Positions 6,979-8,088 of a stretch of DNA of 8,088 nt are shown here, one piece after another. Made by a program: the position numbers and the translations under genes. The notes under the pieces were generated by a model. The model did no database searches, was not told the DNA's origin, and was given only the letters and a program-made list of their open reading frames with translations. Location of the stretch: contig JAEWWC010000044.1 in NCBI GenBank assembly GCA_023396555.1, forward strand, positions 1-8,088. Reading direction: 5' to 3'. Numbering within the stretch: position 1 is the stretch's first letter; every line of letters starts with the position of its first letter. Source of the DNA: Bacillota bacterium (GTDB taxonomy: Bacteria > Bacillota > Clostridia > Christensenellales > SZUA-584).

Positions 6979-7524
6979 CTATCTGCCATCCCTAATGAAG
7001 AACATCGTAATATAGGAAACGAAACTGACGATCTGCTTGTTGTTGCGTATGGCGACGCTTTTACCCGCCGCCTTGCCGGAAACCGTGAGCGCCGCGATCA
7101 CGCTGGATACCACGATGGTCCAGATAAATTCCGGCGTCCCCGCCGCCTGCACAGCGAGCTTAATCGCCACAGCCGCTCCCGCCGCGCCGGACACGATGCC
7201 GCAGATATCGCCAACCACGTCGCCGCAAATGTTGGACACGATGTCCGCGTTCTGCATCAGCCGTATGGCGTTCTTAGCTTTTTTGATCTTCTTCGAAGCC
7301 ATGGAGACGAAGGGCGTGGGGTCGCACGTGGCGAAGGCGATACCGATGATATCGAAAACGATGCCCAGCAGCATGATGACCAGTATAATAAAGGCCGCCG
7401 CGACGACGGACATGTGGTCCATCAGCATCTCGGTGACCACGCTGATGCCGGCGGTTAAAACCAGTGTGATAATGAAAATCTTGAGCGCCCAGAAGCGGAC
7501 AGCCCGGCTCTTTTTCTTCTTCAA
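6979..7524 (-). CDS. oapA: OLE-associated membrane protein OapA
   Basis: OapA is the integral membrane protein that binds OLE RNA and anchors it at the cell membrane; it is found only in genomes with OLE. The 181-residue product starts with a basic tail (MKKKKSRAVR) and has hydrophobic segments at about 13-33, 39-65, 103-128 and 133-150. Conserved-looking polar patches are FDIIGIAFATCDPTPF (57-72), a basic stretch around SKKIKKAKNAIR (77-88) and the DxxxD motif DVVGD (102-106), a reported OapA hallmark. The TTG start lies nine bases after GGAG (7537-7534); no upstream ATG fits. It sits directly after the structured RNA and its stop abuts tlyA. I recognise it from topology, DxxxD and this locus; an unrelated small membrane protein is the alternative. 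Confidence 0.88.
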   Translation of the reverse strand: MKKKKSRAVRFWALKIFIITLVLTAGISVVTEMLMDHMSVVAAAFIILVIMLLGIVFDIIGIAFATCDPTPFVSMASKKIKKAKNAIRLMQNADIVSNICGDVVGDICGIVSGAAGAAVAIKLAVQAAGTPEFIWTIVVSSVIAALTVSGKAAGKSVAIRNNKQIVSFVSYITMFFIRDGR

Positions 7525-7533
7525 TACAAGGCA

Positions 7534-7559
7534 CTCCGAAAAAAGGAGAGATAAAAAAA
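7534..7559 (-). promoter_or_regulatory. OLE-oapA junction: T tract and weak hairpin over the oapA ribosome binding site
   Basis: A run of seven T's (7559-7553) follows the structured RNA without a strong hairpin before it. Then CTCC (7548-7545) can pair with the oapA ribosome binding site GGAG (7537-7534) across a seven-base loop. Four pairs is weak; this may be RNA end processing, partial termination or nothing. Confidence 0.25.
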
Positions 7560-8088
7560 CGGTGGTGATATATTGGATAAACCTTGCAGCTTAGGTCCAG
7601 TAGGATTTCCCTTCAAGAGTACTTCCCGTCGCCGATGAAGCGGTTTCCCTTTAAACCCCGAATCGCCCCGTCACCGGGTGCGCGACTGGATTGCCGTTCA
7701 GACCACACTATAATCTCCAAAATATCTTGGCGCGCTTTTCTGACGCGCTTCTACAGTCTAGGGGTTTTCCCCGACAGCACGAAAACGGTTTCTAGCCTCT
7801 TTTGCCCGGCGGGTTTCTGACAGCGATCGTTCCCTTAGCGCTTGGCCTTCGCGCATGGGGGTGTTCTGTCATAACGCCCCGCCCAACTCAAGGCAGGCTA
7901 CTCTGTACACAGCTGTCGCCGCATAACAGGTTTCACCCCAAGTAGTAGCTCCGATTTAAAAGCTACCTGCTTGGGTCTCCACGGAAGCGGGGTCTACGCC
8001 CGCATGCCATTGCGGATCGCCCCACGACCTTAACTTCCAGCATCAGCCCCCGACTGGGCGTCAGCGGCCAACACAAGAAACTTCATCG
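7560..8088 (-). ncRNA. ole: OLE RNA (ornate large extremophilic RNA), 5' end outside window
   Basis: OLE is a structured noncoding RNA of about 600 nucleotides that forms a membrane complex with OapA and other proteins and supports growth under stresses such as alcohol, cold and excess magnesium. No credible protein gene lies here, while the minus strand is rich in helices: 8088-8081 with 7640-7633 (8 bp); 8025-8020 with 7992-7987 enclosing 8015-8011 with 8004-8000; 7975-7970 with 7942-7937 enclosing 7966-7961 with 7950-7945; 7880-7877 with 7861-7858; 7748-7744 with 7734-7730; 7657-7653 with 7646-7642; 7596-7593 with 7584-7581. It precedes oapA and tlyA, the known OLE neighbourhood. About 530 bases are visible, so probably 50-100 bases of the 5' end are missing. 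The 3' limit is a guess. The call rests on context and structure, not on a covariance search. Confidence 0.85.

Noticed and set aside
6775..7458. 227-codon plus-strand open frame opposite tlyA and oapA
   Set aside because: The translation is His/Arg/Asp-rich and it lies opposite two coupled genes with good starts.
7584..7820. 78-codon plus-strand open frame in the OLE region
   Set aside because: It has no ribosome binding site and no domain, and it lies opposite a strongly structured RNA.
7561..8088. rRNA, tmRNA or RNase P RNA as an explanation for the structured region
   Set aside because: I recognised no core motifs of these RNAs, and the flanking OapA-like gene and tlyA-recN context point to OLE instead.

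Overview
This window is a minus-strand chromosomal segment from an endospore-forming Firmicute, most likely a member of the Clostridia of medium-to-high GC. The evidence is the run of recN, spoIVB, spo0A and spoIIM next to argR, nadK and tlyA, with strong AGGAGG-type ribosome binding sites and TTG starts. I cannot name the genus from the sequence. The ordinary proteins are recognisable from motifs. All genes read right to left.

Right end (8088 to about 7560): about 530 bases without a credible protein gene, but dense in RNA helices on the minus strand. It sits directly upstream of a small, lysine-tailed, four-helix membrane protein with a DxxxD motif (6979-7524), and then tlyA, nadK, argR, recN, spoIVB and spo0A. 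That arrangement is the signature of the OLE RNA (ornate large extremophilic RNA) and its membrane partner OapA. I call this segment OLE RNA with its 5' end beyond the window. An exact 8-bp helix joins the last bases of the window (8088-8081) to 7640-7633, and the missing 5' strand of the outer helix would lie just outside.

Middle (7524 to 3100): a tight housekeeping operon, oapA-tlyA-nadK-argR-recN. It covers rRNA 2'-O-methylation, NADP synthesis, arginine regulation and DNA repair. The stop of oapA abuts the ATG of tlyA, and the nadK stop overlaps the argR ribosome binding site. A perfect 14-bp palindrome lies just upstream of nadK.

Left part (3099 to 1): the sporulation genes spoIVB (forespore signalling protease), spo0A (master regulator) and spoIIM (engulfment membrane protein). 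Between recN and spoIVB a 12-bp hairpin followed by seven T's contains the whole spoIVB ribosome binding site. A sigma-F/sigma-G-like promoter would start transcription inside its loop, suggesting that only the sporulation transcript is translated. Upstream of spo0A there is a sigma-H-like promoter and an exact Spo0A box, the expected autoregulatory layout. The window ends just at a possible ATG of the next minus-strand gene.

The most notable content is the OLE RNA/OapA pair. OLE is a large structured RNA that forms a membrane ribonucleoprotein linked to stress tolerance and magnesium homeostasis, and it is known from a limited set of mostly extremophilic or anaerobic Firmicutes.
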